Positions 33,605-41,923 of a stretch of DNA of 64,000 bases are shown in pieces. Within the stretch, counting starts at the first letter, position 1; each line of letters starts with the position of its first letter. The DNA comes from Oscillospiraceae bacterium (lineage in GTDB: Bacteria; Bacillota; Clostridia; Oscillospirales; Oscillospiraceae), in the NCBI GenBank assembly GCA_015067435.1, contig SVMM01000010.1, positions 1-64,000 of the forward strand. Reading direction: 5' to 3'. Below the pieces are notes generated by a model, which made no database searches, was not told the origin of the DNA, and saw only the letters and a program-made list of their open reading frames with translations. The position numbers and the translations under genes are program-made.

Positions 33605-34768
33605 ATGCGCAGATGCGGGCAGGCGCTCTGCCTGATGCTTGCGGCGCTGCTGCTTTGCAGCCTTGCGAGCGTGCGCACGGCGGCGGCGGAGTCCGTCTAT
33701 TTCGTCGCCGTGAACGAAAAGCTCTATCCTCTCAGCGACGATACCATGCCCTTCTGGTCCGGCGGCTCGCTCTACGTCCCCAGCACCGTGCTGGAGGGCA
33801 ACGACCTCGGCATCCACTATATCCGCAACCGCGAGACGCAGCTTGCCTCGCTCTATAAGGGCAGCCGCTACGGCATCGTCTTCGACCTCACCACCGGCAA
33901 CGCCGAGAGCCGCGACGGGCAGACCTTCTCCGCGCCGCTCATCATCCGCGGCAACGTTCTGTTTTTCCCGCTGGACGTGGTGTGCCGCTTCTTCAGCCTC
34001 AGCTACAGCAGCAACCGCATCAGCTACGGTTATCTCATCCGCATCCGGGACGACTCGGCGGGACACCTGACCGACGCGCAGTTCATCGACGCAGCGGGCT
34101 CCGCCATGGCGTCGCGCTACGCCCAGTACGAGCGCGCGCGCACGACGCCGGAGGATACGCCGCAGGGCGGCGGCACGGAGCCCTCTGTCACACCTCCTGT
34201 CACGCCGCCGCAGCCGGAAGCGCAGGAGCGCACCGTTTACCTCCTCGTCGAATCAACCGCGCCGGACAGGAGCGAGCAGCTGCTCGGCTCCCTGTCCGCC
34301 GGACAGGCGGTGTTCCTCTTCCGTCCCGACCGTCTGGACGCCGCGGGCGGCCTGCTGCGCCGCCTTGCCGCGGGTGAAGGCAGCGCCGCGCTGCGCGTCG
34401 ACGCGTCGGCGGGCGCGCAGGAGGCGCTTGCGCAGATCGAAGCGGGCAACCGCGCGCTGTGGGCGGCGGCGAACGCCAAAACGCGGCTGGTGCTGCTCGA
34501 CGGCGGCAACGAGGAGACCGCGCGCGCCGTCGCGGAGGCGGGCTACTGCCCGCTGCGCGTCGATCTCGATTTCGGCGAGGGCCTGCCGTCGGTCACGCGC
34601 CTGACCTCCCGCATTTTCGCCGCCGCGGACGCCAACCGCGGCAGCTGCTGCGTCCTGCTCGGCACGGACGAGGCGGCGGCGGGCGTCCTCGAAGCCATGC
34701 TCACAAGCTTCCGCGCGGGCAACTGCGCGCCGGGGCGGCTCAATGAAGCGATCATTGCCGCCGCGTAA
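33605..34768 (+). CDS. Secreted protein with copper amine oxidase N-like domain
   Basis: 387 residues. A Sec signal peptide ends near AAA-E at residue 28. Residues 30-150 resemble the copper amine oxidase N-terminal-like domain of clostridial surface proteins (SLYVPSTVLEGNDLG, NVLFFPLDVVCRFFSLSY). A Thr/Pro-rich linker (175-205) leads to a 170-residue alpha/beta domain that may be a degenerate deacetylase-like fold. GAGAGGAGG lies before ATG 33605. It is 25 bp upstream of the response regulator, so it may report to or be controlled by that system. Confidence 0.75.
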   Translation: MRRCGQALCLMLAALLLCSLASVRTAAAESVYFVAVNEKLYPLSDDTMPFWSGGSLYVPSTVLEGNDLGIHYIRNRETQLASLYKGSRYGIVFDLTTGNAESRDGQTFSAPLIIRGNVLFFPLDVVCRFFSLSYSSNRISYGYLIRIRDDSAGHLTDAQFIDAAGSAMASRYAQYERARTTPEDTPQGGGTEPSVTPPVTPPQPEAQERTVYLLVESTAPDRSEQLLGSLSAGQAVFLFRPDRLDAAGGLLRRLAAGEGSAALRVDASAGAQEALAQIEAGNRALWAAANAKTRLVLLDGGNEETARAVAEAGYCPLRVDLDFGEGLPSVTRLTSRIFAAADANRGSCCVLLGTDEAAAGVLEAMLTSFRAGNCAPGRLNEAIIAAA

Positions 34769-34793
34769 AATTCACGATTTGGGGGATTGCACT

Positions 34794-35477
34794 ATGGCAC
34801 GCAACATTCTGGTGGTGGAGGACGACAACAACATCTCCAACCTGATCAAGATGTATCTGGACAAGGAGGGCTTCGAGGTGCGCCTCGCCGCGGACGGCGG
34901 TAAGGCGGTGGAGGAGTTCCAGTCGCAGGAGCCCGACCTCGTGCTGCTCGACGTCATGCTGCCCGTGCTGGACGGCTGGGGCGTGCTCTCGCGCATCCGC
35001 GAGCACTCCAAGTGCCCGGTCATCATGCTCACCGCGAAGGGCGAGGTGGACGACCGCATCCACGGTCTGGAGATGGGCGCGGACGACTATGTCATCAAGC
35101 CCTTTGAGATGAAGGAGCTGCTCGCGCGCATCAACGCGGTGCTGCGCCGCACCGAGATCCCCGACGACACCCAGAAGAAGCTGGTGTTCGACAAGCTGGT
35201 CATCAACCTCGACTCCTACGAGCTGATCGTGGACGGCAGGAAGATCGACACGCCGCCCAAGGAGCTGGAGCTTCTCTACCACCTCGCCGCGACGCCCAAC
35301 CGCGTCTACACCCGCAACCAGCTGCTCGACGAGGTCTGGGGCTTCGACTACTTCGGCGACTCCCGCACCGTCGACGTCCACGTCAAGCGCCTGCGCGAGA
35401 AGGTCGAGGGCGTGAGCGACGAATGGGAGCTCAAGACCGTTTGGGGCGTGGGCTATAAGTTTGAGGTCAAGGCATAA
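34794..35477 (+). CDS. OmpR/PhoB-type response regulator
   Basis: 227 residues. The receiver domain has the acidic pair Glu 9-Asp 11, phospho-acceptor Asp 53 (LVLLDVMLPVLDGWG), the Thr of MLTAKG and the Lys of VIKPFEM. The C-terminal winged helix ends in the family hallmark RTVDVHVKRLREK and VWGVGYKFE. It binds DNA once phosphorylated by the kinase 11 bp downstream. ATG 34794 is the start; the in-frame ATG upstream lies inside the previous gene. Confidence 0.94.
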   Translation: MARNILVVEDDNNISNLIKMYLDKEGFEVRLAADGGKAVEEFQSQEPDLVLLDVMLPVLDGWGVLSRIREHSKCPVIMLTAKGEVDDRIHGLEMGADDYVIKPFEMKELLARINAVLRRTEIPDDTQKKLVFDKLVINLDSYELIVDGRKIDTPPKELELLYHLAATPNRVYTRNQLLDEVWGFDYFGDSRTVDVHVKRLREKVEGVSDEWELKTVWGVGYKFEVKA

Positions 35478-35488
35478 CAGAGCAAGTC

Positions 35489-36928
35489 ATGGCTGAAAAA
35501 GAGAGCAAGGCGCCCCGTTTTCGGCGCTTCCGAACGATATACTGGCAGAATTTCACAATGACCGCCGGGGTCGTGCTTCTGACGCTGGTGCTGCTGGGCG
35601 CGTCGTTCTTCGCGCTGAGCTACAGCTATACCCGCAGCGAGCGGGAGTCGGAAATGCGCGCCAAGGCGGAGGTCGTCTCGCGCATGGTCTCCGCCTACGT
35701 CGCGGGCGGCTCCCTCTCCGGCATCCGGGAGCTGGCGAACTTCGCCGCGTCGGTGACGGATTCAAACTTCCTCATCTGCAACCTCGGCGGCAACGTCCTG
35801 CTCACCTCCGACGCCTCGCTGGAGGGGCGCGTGCTGGTGCTGCCGGAGGGAATGGCGCAGTCGATCCTGGGCGGGCAGGACAGCTTCGCCCGCACGACGC
35901 TGGGCGGCATTTACGAGGACGCGCGCTTTTGCGTGGGCGTGCCCATCATCTCGATGGGGCAGACCGTCGGCGTGGTGCTGGCGGTGGCGGACGCGCGGAC
36001 GCTGACGGCGATGTGGCACGGCTTTTTCAGCATGTTTCTCATGACCTCCGCGACGGTGCTGCTGCTCGCCTTCGTGGTCAGCGCGTGGCTGAGCATGCGC
36101 CAGTCGCGCCCCATCAGCGAAATGGCGGAGGCGACGCGCCGCTTTGCCGACGGCAATTTTGACATCCGGATGCGCGGCTACGACGACCCCACCGAGATCG
36201 CGGAGCTGTCCGTCTCGTTCAATAACATGGCGGACTCGCTGCAGGAGACGGAGCGCCAGCGCCGCGAGTTCATCGCCAACGTCTCCCACGAGCTCAAGAC
36301 GCCCATGACCACCATCGCGGGCTATACCGACGGCATCCTCGACGGCACGATCCCGCCGGAGGAGCAGGAGCAGTACCTGCGCATCATCTCCGACGAGAGC
36401 CGCCGCCTCTCCCGCCTCGTGCGGCGGATGCTGGACATCTCGCAGCTCCAGTCCCGCGAGCTGCACAAAGCCCCCTTCGACGTGTGCGAGAGCATGCGCC
36501 GTGTGCTGATCTCCATGGAGAAAAAGATCACCGACCGCGGGCTGGACGTCAACGCCAACATCCCCGACGGCAGCGTCACCGTGCTCGGCGACAACGACCT
36601 GATTACGCAGGTCATCTACAACCTGCTGGAAAACGCGGCAAAGTTCGCCCGCGAGGGCTCGACGCTCTATCTGGGGCTGGCGGTGTCCAACGGCAAGGTA
36701 TTCGTCAGCGTCCGCAATGAGGGCGACACCATCCCCGCGGACGAGATCCCGCTTCTGTTCGAGCGCTTCCACAAGAGCGACAAGTCCCGCTCGGAGGACA
36801 AGGACGGCGTCGGGCTCGGCCTCTACGTCGTGCGCACCATCCTCGACCAGCACAAGGAGCATATCGCCGTCACGAGCGAGGACGGCGTCACCACCTTCAC
36901 ATTCACTCTCTCCCTCGCGGGAGGTTAA
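35489..36928 (+). CDS. Sensor histidine kinase
   Basis: 479 residues. Membrane helices at about 24-46 and 178-200 enclose a 130-residue external sensor domain. A HAMP domain (201-255) follows, then HisKA with FIANVSHELKTPM (His 267), and HATPase with NLLENAAKFA, the VRNEGDTIP ATP-lid region and GVGLGLYVV. It is cognate to the preceding regulator. Its downstream partner is an HtrA protease, as in CssRS-type envelope stress systems. Confidence 0.94.
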   Translation: MAEKESKAPRFRRFRTIYWQNFTMTAGVVLLTLVLLGASFFALSYSYTRSERESEMRAKAEVVSRMVSAYVAGGSLSGIRELANFAASVTDSNFLICNLGGNVLLTSDASLEGRVLVLPEGMAQSILGGQDSFARTTLGGIYEDARFCVGVPIISMGQTVGVVLAVADARTLTAMWHGFFSMFLMTSATVLLLAFVVSAWLSMRQSRPISEMAEATRRFADGNFDIRMRGYDDPTEIAELSVSFNNMADSLQETERQRREFIANVSHELKTPMTTIAGYTDGILDGTIPPEEQEQYLRIISDESRRLSRLVRRMLDISQLQSRELHKAPFDVCESMRRVLISMEKKITDRGLDVNANIPDGSVTVLGDNDLITQVIYNLLENAAKFAREGSTLYLGLAVSNGKVFVSVRNEGDTIPADEIPLLFERFHKSDKSRSEDKDGVGLGLYVVRTILDQHKEHIAVTSEDGVTTFTFTLSLAGG

Positions 36929-36942
36929 GGAGTATTGACCGC

Positions 36943-38379
36943 ATGGATGAGCTGAACCTCAACCTGAATACGCCGCAGCCGCCCGTACCCCCCGTGCCGG
37001 ATGCGCCGCAGCCGCCCATCCCCCCTCCGTCCGAGGAGCCGCGGGAGGTCGTGCTGCACTACGCCGCCGAAACGCCGCCGCAGGAGGTCGTGCTGCGCTA
37101 TGTCGCGCCCGCGCCGCAGGAGGTCGTGCTGCGCTACACCGCGCCCGCGCCGGAAGCGTCGGCGGAGCTGTCCGAGCTTTTCGCCTCCGCCTTCATGCCG
37201 GCCATCGTTCCGGCGCGCCGCGGCGGACGCAAGGGGCTGTGGATCTTTCTGAGCTCTCTGGGTTTACTCTTTCTCTTATCGGCGGCGCTGGGCATCCTCT
37301 ATTGGAAGGACATCCTTCCGCGCCGCACCGCCGAGGCGCAGGCGGAAGCCGACAATTACCGCTATAATTTTGAGTGGCGCAGCAGCATCGACGACTACGC
37401 CAATGCGGAAACCACGCTCAAGCGCTATCCCACCGGCGGCGACGCGCGCTTGCACTTCGCCGAGAGCCATGGCGCCGCGCTGAACATCCAGGAGGTGTAC
37501 GAGCGCGTCAACCCCTGCACGGTGACGATCGCCACCGCGCTGCCCGGCGGCGGCGCCATCATCGGCACCGGCGTGATCTTCACGCCGGACGGCTATATCC
37601 TGACGAACGCCCACGTCATCACGGGCGGCGAGAAATGCTACGTGGTGCTGGACAACGGCACGAGCTTCGACGATGCGAAGCTCGTCGGCTTCGACGCGGA
37701 AAAGGACCTCGCCGTCATCAAGGTCGACGCAAAGATGCTGCCCACCGCCGAATTCGGCGACTCCGACGCGCTGACCGTGGGCGATACGGTATACGCCATC
37801 GGCAACCCGCTGGGCGTCGAGCTGCGCGGCACGTTGACCGACGGCATCGTCTCCGCCATCAACCGCGACGTCAACGTCGACGGCGTCAAGATGACGCTGA
37901 TCCAGACGAACGCCGCGCTCAACAACGGCAACTCCGGCGGCCCGCTCATCAACGTCTACGGGCAGGTCGTTGGCATCAACACGATGAAGATGGGCTCGTC
38001 GAGCACCGTCAGCGTCGAGGGCCTCGGCTTCGCCATTCCGGTCAGTTCCGCGGCGTGGATGATTAACGATCTGGTCGCCTACGGCGAGATCCGCGGCGAA
38101 CCGGTGCTCGGCATTTCCGTGCTGCGCGAGGCGGTCATACTGCCCACCGGCGAAAGCGCGCTGCGCATCTATGAGATCGAGGCCGGCAGCGCCGCCGCGA
38201 AGACGGAGCTGCTAAACGGGGACCTGATCGTCCGCGCGGACAGCGAGCCGATCGGCTCGGTAAGCGATCTTCTGCGCGTCCGCCGCCGCTTCGCCGTGGG
38301 CGAAACGCTGACGTTGGAGATCGACCGCGACGGCGAACGGATGAACATCGACGTGGTTTTGGAGGCGTCCGCGCATTGA
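36943..38379 (+). CDS. htrA: HtrA/DegP-like membrane serine protease
   Basis: 478 residues. A cytosolic Pro-rich tail (1-92) contains three copies of P(Q/R)EVVL(R/H)Y (about residues 33-65). One membrane helix (98-121) follows, then a trypsin-like protease with full triad His 224 (TNAHVI), Asp 255 (EKDLAVIKV) and Ser 331 (GNSGGPL), and a C-terminal PDZ domain (395-475). It degrades or refolds damaged extracytoplasmic proteins. TTAAGGAG precedes ATG 36943. Its place after the kinase suggests control by, or feedback on, that two-component system. Confidence 0.94.
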   Translation: MDELNLNLNTPQPPVPPVPDAPQPPIPPPSEEPREVVLHYAAETPPQEVVLRYVAPAPQEVVLRYTAPAPEASAELSELFASAFMPAIVPARRGGRKGLWIFLSSLGLLFLLSAALGILYWKDILPRRTAEAQAEADNYRYNFEWRSSIDDYANAETTLKRYPTGGDARLHFAESHGAALNIQEVYERVNPCTVTIATALPGGGAIIGTGVIFTPDGYILTNAHVITGGEKCYVVLDNGTSFDDAKLVGFDAEKDLAVIKVDAKMLPTAEFGDSDALTVGDTVYAIGNPLGVELRGTLTDGIVSAINRDVNVDGVKMTLIQTNAALNNGNSGGPLINVYGQVVGINTMKMGSSSTVSVEGLGFAIPVSSAAWMINDLVAYGEIRGEPVLGISVLREAVILPTGESALRIYEIEAGSAAAKTELLNGDLIVRADSEPIGSVSDLLRVRRRFAVGETLTLEIDRDGERMNIDVVLEASAH

Positions 38380-38407
38380 TGCAATTGAAGCAAGGGAGGC
38401 GCATGGA

Positions 38408-38530
38408 ATGAAACGCAAGGAGATCGCCGCAGGGCTTGCCCTGCTTTCCCTCGTCTCCGGGCTCTGCCTCGCTGGGATGAAGCGGATCGACCGGGCACTT
38501 GCCGGGAAGGAGCGGAAGAAAGACACATGA
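38408..38530 (+). CDS. 40-residue single-helix membrane peptide
   Basis: A short frame beginning MKRKEIAAGLALLSLVSGLC, with one hydrophobic helix and a charged C-terminus. AAGGGAGG lies 11 bp upstream and its stop overlaps the next start (ATGA), so it looks translated and coupled. It could be a small regulator of the HtrA system. No family was recognised. Confidence 0.55.
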   Translation: MKRKEIAAGLALLSLVSGLCLAGMKRIDRALAGKERKKDT

Positions 38531-38964
38531 AACGCGCACGCATTGCATTGGCGCTCGCCGTCCTCACGGTGCTCGCGCTTGCCTCCTGCGGCGAGAAGAA
38601 GGCGCCACCGCCGCCGCCCGACCTGACCGGCGACTGGGTGCAGCCGAGCGGGGACGAGTGGTATCACATCGCGACCATTACCGAGGACACGATCGAGATC
38701 TGGTGGTATCTCCCCGCAAGTGACAAGCGCGAGCTCTACTGGTCGGGCACCTTCACGCCGCCCACGGACGGGAAGGAGCCCTACGAGTGGACATCGGCGA
38801 ACCACTATACCGAGGGGCAGCTCAACGCCACCTACCACTTCAACCGCACCTCCCGCGAGGAGACCAAGACCTTCACCTATCAGGACGGCAAGCTGAGCTA
38901 CAACGTGACGGCGGGGCATCTGCGCCTCGGCTACTCGCTGGTGCGCGCGGAGGACGCCTCGTAG
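38527..38964 (+). CDS. Small lipoprotein of unknown function
   Basis: 145 residues. The lipoprotein signal ends in LASC (Cys at about 21), then a Lys/Pro linker. The rest is a compact beta-rich domain (GDWVQPSGDEWYHIATITEDTIEIWWY), lipocalin-like in pattern and often seen in Firmicute surface proteins. It starts in the ATGA overlap with the small membrane peptide and is the last gene of the envelope-stress-like operon. Confidence 0.75.
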   Translation: MKRARIALALAVLTVLALASCGEKKAPPPPPDLTGDWVQPSGDEWYHIATITEDTIEIWWYLPASDKRELYWSGTFTPPTDGKEPYEWTSANHYTEGQLNATYHFNRTSREETKTFTYQDGKLSYNVTAGHLRLGYSLVRAEDAS

Positions 38965-39026
38965 GCCGTCGGAGCAGCCCCCGAAAAAGCAGAGCAAAAA
39001 AGTTGGGCTCTGCGCGAAAAAAATTC

Positions 39027-39055
39027 TTGACATTGCACCGCGGTTCTGCTATAGT
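39027..39055 (+). promoter_or_regulatory. Strong promoter of tRNA-Gly
   Basis: Consensus TTGACA (39027-39032), 17-bp spacer, TATAGT (39050-39055) with extended -10 TGC, 11 bp before the tRNA. Confidence 0.9.
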
Positions 39056-39066
39056 TTGTTTCGTTC

Positions 39067-39142
39067 CGCGGGCATAGCTCATCTGGTAGAGCGCCACCTT
39101 GCCAAGGTGGAGGTAGCGAGTTCGAGCCTCGTTGCCCGCTCC
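39067..39142 (+). tRNA. tRNA-Gly (anticodon GCC)
   Basis: A complete cloverleaf: acceptor GCGGGCA/TGCCCGC, D arm AGCTCATCTGGTAGAGC, anticodon arm CCACC-TTGCCAA-GGTGG with anticodon GCC, T arm with GTTCGAG, discriminator T and encoded CCA. Confidence 0.96.
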
Positions 39143-39178
39143 AAAAAAAGAAGTCAGCCTTCGGCTGACTTCTTTTTT
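39142..39178 (+). terminator. Terminator of tRNA-Gly
   Basis: A-rich 5' arm, GTCAGCC-TTC-GGCTGAC stem and a T7 tail, directly after the CCA end. Confidence 0.92.
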
Positions 39179-39198
39179 TGGAATCCTGTCCATTTTAC

Positions 39199-39264
39199 GG
39201 CGGAAATGAATTCCGCCTATGGCAATTCTTCGCTTCGCTCAGAATTGACGCGCGACTTCGCGCG
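39199..39264 (+). repeat. Tandem palindrome cluster before prfC
   Basis: Three small hairpins in series: GGCGGAA/TTCCGCC (39199-39217), CAATTCT/AGAATTG (39223-39247) and CGCGCG/CGCGCG (39249-39264). It lies in the gap between the tRNA terminator and prfC. The layout resembles the palindrome clusters at 41817 and 52463. Confidence 0.55.
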
Positions 39265-39301
39265 AAAAACATATCCACTCTCTGCAAAAGGATGCAATAT
39301 T

Positions 39302-40885
39302 ATGTCAACTTTACAGGAAGAAATCTCCCGCCGACGGACGTTTGCGATCATCTCGCACCCGGACGCGGGCAAAACCACGCTGACGGAGAAATTCCTGCTC
39401 TACGGCGGCGCGATCGCGCAGGCGGGCGAGGTCAAGGGCAAGCGCGCCCGCGCGGCGACGTCGGACTGGATGGAAATCGAGAAGCAGCGCGGCATTTCGG
39501 TCACGTCGTCGGTCATGCAGTTCCAGCACGACGGCTGCTGCATCAACATCCTCGACACGCCCGGCCATCAGGACTTTTCGGAGGACACCTACCGCACGCT
39601 GATGGCGGCGGACAGCGCGGTCATGGTCATTGACGGCGCGAAGGGCGTCGAGCCGCAGACGCGCAAGCTCTTCAAGGTCTGCGCCCTGCGCCACATCCCC
39701 ATTTTCACCTTCATCAACAAGATGGACCGCGAGACACGCGACCCACTGGAGCTGTGCGAGGAGGTCGAGCGCGAGTTGGGCATCGACACCTACGCCGTCA
39801 ACTGGCCCATCGGCAGCGGCAAGGAGTTTCAGGGCGTCTACGACCGTGAAAAGCGCTGCATCCTGCACTTCACCGACGCCGGTCACGCGAAAAAGGCGGG
39901 CGTCACGGAGATCGAGCTGGACGACCCCATGCTCGCGGACATGCTCGGCCAGGCGCGGCGCGACGCGCTCATCGAGGAGATCGAGCTGCTCGGCGCGGGC
40001 CGCGAGTTCGACCTCAAGGCGGTGCAAAACGGCACGCTTTCGCCGGTCTTCTTCGGCTCGGCGCTGACGAACTTCGGCGTAGAGCCGTTTTTGGAGCATT
40101 TCCTCAAAATGACCAGCGCCCCTCTCTCGCGCGAGAGCGATCAGGGCGAGATCGACGCGTTTTCGCCGGAGTTCTCGGCATTTGTGTTCAAAATTCAGGC
40201 GAACATGAACAAGGCGCACCGCGACCGACTCGCGTTCATGCGCATCTGCTCGGGCAAGTTCGAGCGCGACGCGGAGTACTACCACGTCCAGAGCGGTAAG
40301 AAAATGCGCCTGAGCCAACCGCAGACCATGATGGCGGCGGAGCGCGAGATCGTGGACACCGCCTACGCGGGCGACATCATCGGCGTGTTCGATCCCGGCA
40401 TCTTCTCCATCGGCGACACGATCACGACGCCGGGTAAAAAGTTCCGCTATTCCGGCATCCCCACCTTCGAGCCGGAGCACTTCATGTCCGTCTCCCCCAT
40501 GGACACGATGAAGCGCAAGCAGTTCATCAAGGGCATCGAGCAGATCGCGCAGGAGGGCGCGATCCAGATCTTTAAAATTCCCGACAGCGGTTTCGAGGAC
40601 ATCGTCGTCGGCGTGGTGGGCACGCTGCAATTCGACGTGTTCGAGTACCGCATGAAGAGCGAGTACGGCGTCGACCTGCGCATGAGCGGCCTGCCCTACG
40701 AGCATCTGCGCCTCATCGCCGAGTGTCCCTGCGACGTGAAGGATCTGGTGCTGTGCACCGGCTCGCGCGTGCTGGAGGACTTCAAGGGCCGCCGGCTCAT
40801 TGCTTTCGGCGGCGAGTGGTCGGTCGGCTTCCTCACGAAGCACAACCCCGGTCTGGAGCTCGTCGACTGGCTCAGCGTATCATAA
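39302..40885 (+). CDS. prfC: Peptide chain release factor 3
   Basis: 527 residues. A translational GTPase that recycles RF1/RF2 from the ribosome. G1 is SHPDAGKTT, the switch 1 region precedes GISVTSSVMQF, G3 is DTPGHQD and G4 is NKMD. Domains II and III follow (FDPGIFSIGDT; the C-terminal PYEHLRL). ATG 39302 follows AAAAGG; the frame is open upstream through the tRNA gene, which cannot be coding. Confidence 0.96.
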   Translation: MSTLQEEISRRRTFAIISHPDAGKTTLTEKFLLYGGAIAQAGEVKGKRARAATSDWMEIEKQRGISVTSSVMQFQHDGCCINILDTPGHQDFSEDTYRTLMAADSAVMVIDGAKGVEPQTRKLFKVCALRHIPIFTFINKMDRETRDPLELCEEVERELGIDTYAVNWPIGSGKEFQGVYDREKRCILHFTDAGHAKKAGVTEIELDDPMLADMLGQARRDALIEEIELLGAGREFDLKAVQNGTLSPVFFGSALTNFGVEPFLEHFLKMTSAPLSRESDQGEIDAFSPEFSAFVFKIQANMNKAHRDRLAFMRICSGKFERDAEYYHVQSGKKMRLSQPQTMMAAEREIVDTAYAGDIIGVFDPGIFSIGDTITTPGKKFRYSGIPTFEPEHFMSVSPMDTMKRKQFIKGIEQIAQEGAIQIFKIPDSGFEDIVVGVVGTLQFDVFEYRMKSEYGVDLRMSGLPYEHLRLIAECPCDVKDLVLCTGSRVLEDFKGRRLIAFGGEWSVGFLTKHNPGLELVDWLSVS

Positions 40886-40897
40886 TATCAAAGCATC

Positions 40898-40928
40898 AAA
40901 AATCCCGACGCTCACGCGTCGGGATTTT
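40898..40928. terminator. Bidirectional terminator at the prfC/lipoprotein junction
   Basis: AAAAATCCCGACG/CGTCGGGATTTT with a 6-base loop. It overlaps the stop codon of the facing minus-strand gene and serves both. Confidence 0.88.
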
Positions 40929-41793
40929 CGTTCAGGATCACTTCGATGATGCCGGGGCGGTCGTTGTCGGGGTAGAAAAGCACCTCCCACGGGGACACGT
41001 CGTAGACCGGAGCCTCCGGCTCAGTCTGTGCCTCCCCCTCCGGACCGGTCCCATCCGTCGGCTCCGTTCCGTCCTCCGGCGTGCCCTCGCCCTCCGGCGG
41101 TTCCTGCGGGGGCTCCTCCGGCGGCGTCAGATCGGTCTGCGCCTCGTCGGCCGCGTCAGCCCCGCCCGCCGGCTCCGTACCGTCCTCCGGCAGAGTCTCC
41201 GGTTCGGGCGCAGGCTCCTCCGGCGGGGGGTAGACCTCGTCGTGCACCGTGTTCACCAGCGCCATCACGCCGTCGCGGTCGGTGCCGAAGTAGCCGACGC
41301 GGATGGCGACCGCGCCGCGCCCCTCCTCAATGGCGGCGCGCAGCAGGTCCGGCAGCGCCTCGGTGCTCGTGGCGTTGACGATTGCCTCCTGCTCCTCCGC
41401 TCCGCGGCGGTAGCCGAAGTGCACGGTCAACTCATAGTACGCGCTCTCCGTCTTGCCGTTGTAGGTGATGTAGTCGAGCAGGTACGCGCCGATGGGCGTC
41501 TCCTTCTGCACCTCGACGCAGGCGTTGCCCGCCATCGCCGACTTGTCCGGCGCGTCGCTGTAAATGCGCACGACGCCGTCCTCGCTGTGCTCATCCAACA
41601 GCAGCAGCAGCGCGTTGACCAGCTCCTGATAGTTCTCGGCGCGCAGGGTGTCGGCGTCCCCGCTCTCCCAGTACGCCGCGCTGTGCGGCACGACGGAGGA
41701 GTAGGAGCGCTCCAGCAGCTTCTGCCCGCAGCCCGTGAGCAGCAGGCACAGGACAAGCGCAAATATAATTGTTATCTTGTTTTTTTTCATCAT
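40912..41793 (-). CDS. Lipoprotein with acidic Pro/Glu-rich C-terminal spacer
   Basis: 293 residues. The lipoprotein signal ends in LLTGC (Cys at about 22). Residues 25-195 form an unclassified alpha/beta domain (ENYQELVNALLLLLDEHSEDGVVRIY). Residues 200-265 are a low-complexity Glu/Pro/Thr/Asp spacer with two near-copies of LPEDGTEPAGG and TPEDGTEPTDG. A short domain of 28 residues closes it. The ribosome site is poor, and ATG 41793 or 41790 is equally possible. Last gene of the minus-strand series from the topoisomerase. Confidence 0.7.
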   Translation of the reverse strand: MMKKNKITIIFALVLCLLLTGCGQKLLERSYSSVVPHSAAYWESGDADTLRAENYQELVNALLLLLDEHSEDGVVRIYSDAPDKSAMAGNACVEVQKETPIGAYLLDYITYNGKTESAYYELTVHFGYRRGAEEQEAIVNATSTEALPDLLRAAIEEGRGAVAIRVGYFGTDRDGVMALVNTVHDEVYPPPEEPAPEPETLPEDGTEPAGGADAADEAQTDLTPPEEPPQEPPEGEGTPEDGTEPTDGTGPEGEAQTEPEAPVYDVSPWEVLFYPDNDRPGIIEVILNENPDA

Positions 41794-41816
41794 GCCAGCG
41801 CAAATAGCGTTATTCC

Positions 41817-41923
41817 GCGATTTGAGCATCAAATCGCACAGCCACATTTCGCGGTTGCCGCGACAGCGGCGAGCGAAATGGCGATCCGGTATTGAGACAG
41901 CGAAGCTGTCTCAATATCCAAGT
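41817..41923. repeat. Palindrome cluster, copy 1 of a 42-bp repeat
   Basis: Three hairpins in series: GCGATTT/AAATCGC (41817-41837); a 42-bp unit (41841-41882) with outer arms ATTTCGC/GCGAAAT and inner arms GCCGC/GCGGC; and ATTGAGACAGC/GCTGTCTCAAT (41891-41915) around GAA. The last overlaps the 3' end of the LUD gene. The 42-bp unit matches 52516-52557 at 38 of 42 positions. Confidence 0.75.

Noticed and set aside
40886-40930. Replication terminus at the switch of gene strand near 41 kb
   Set aside because: Gene direction does change here, but I saw no dif-like site and could not compute GC skew.
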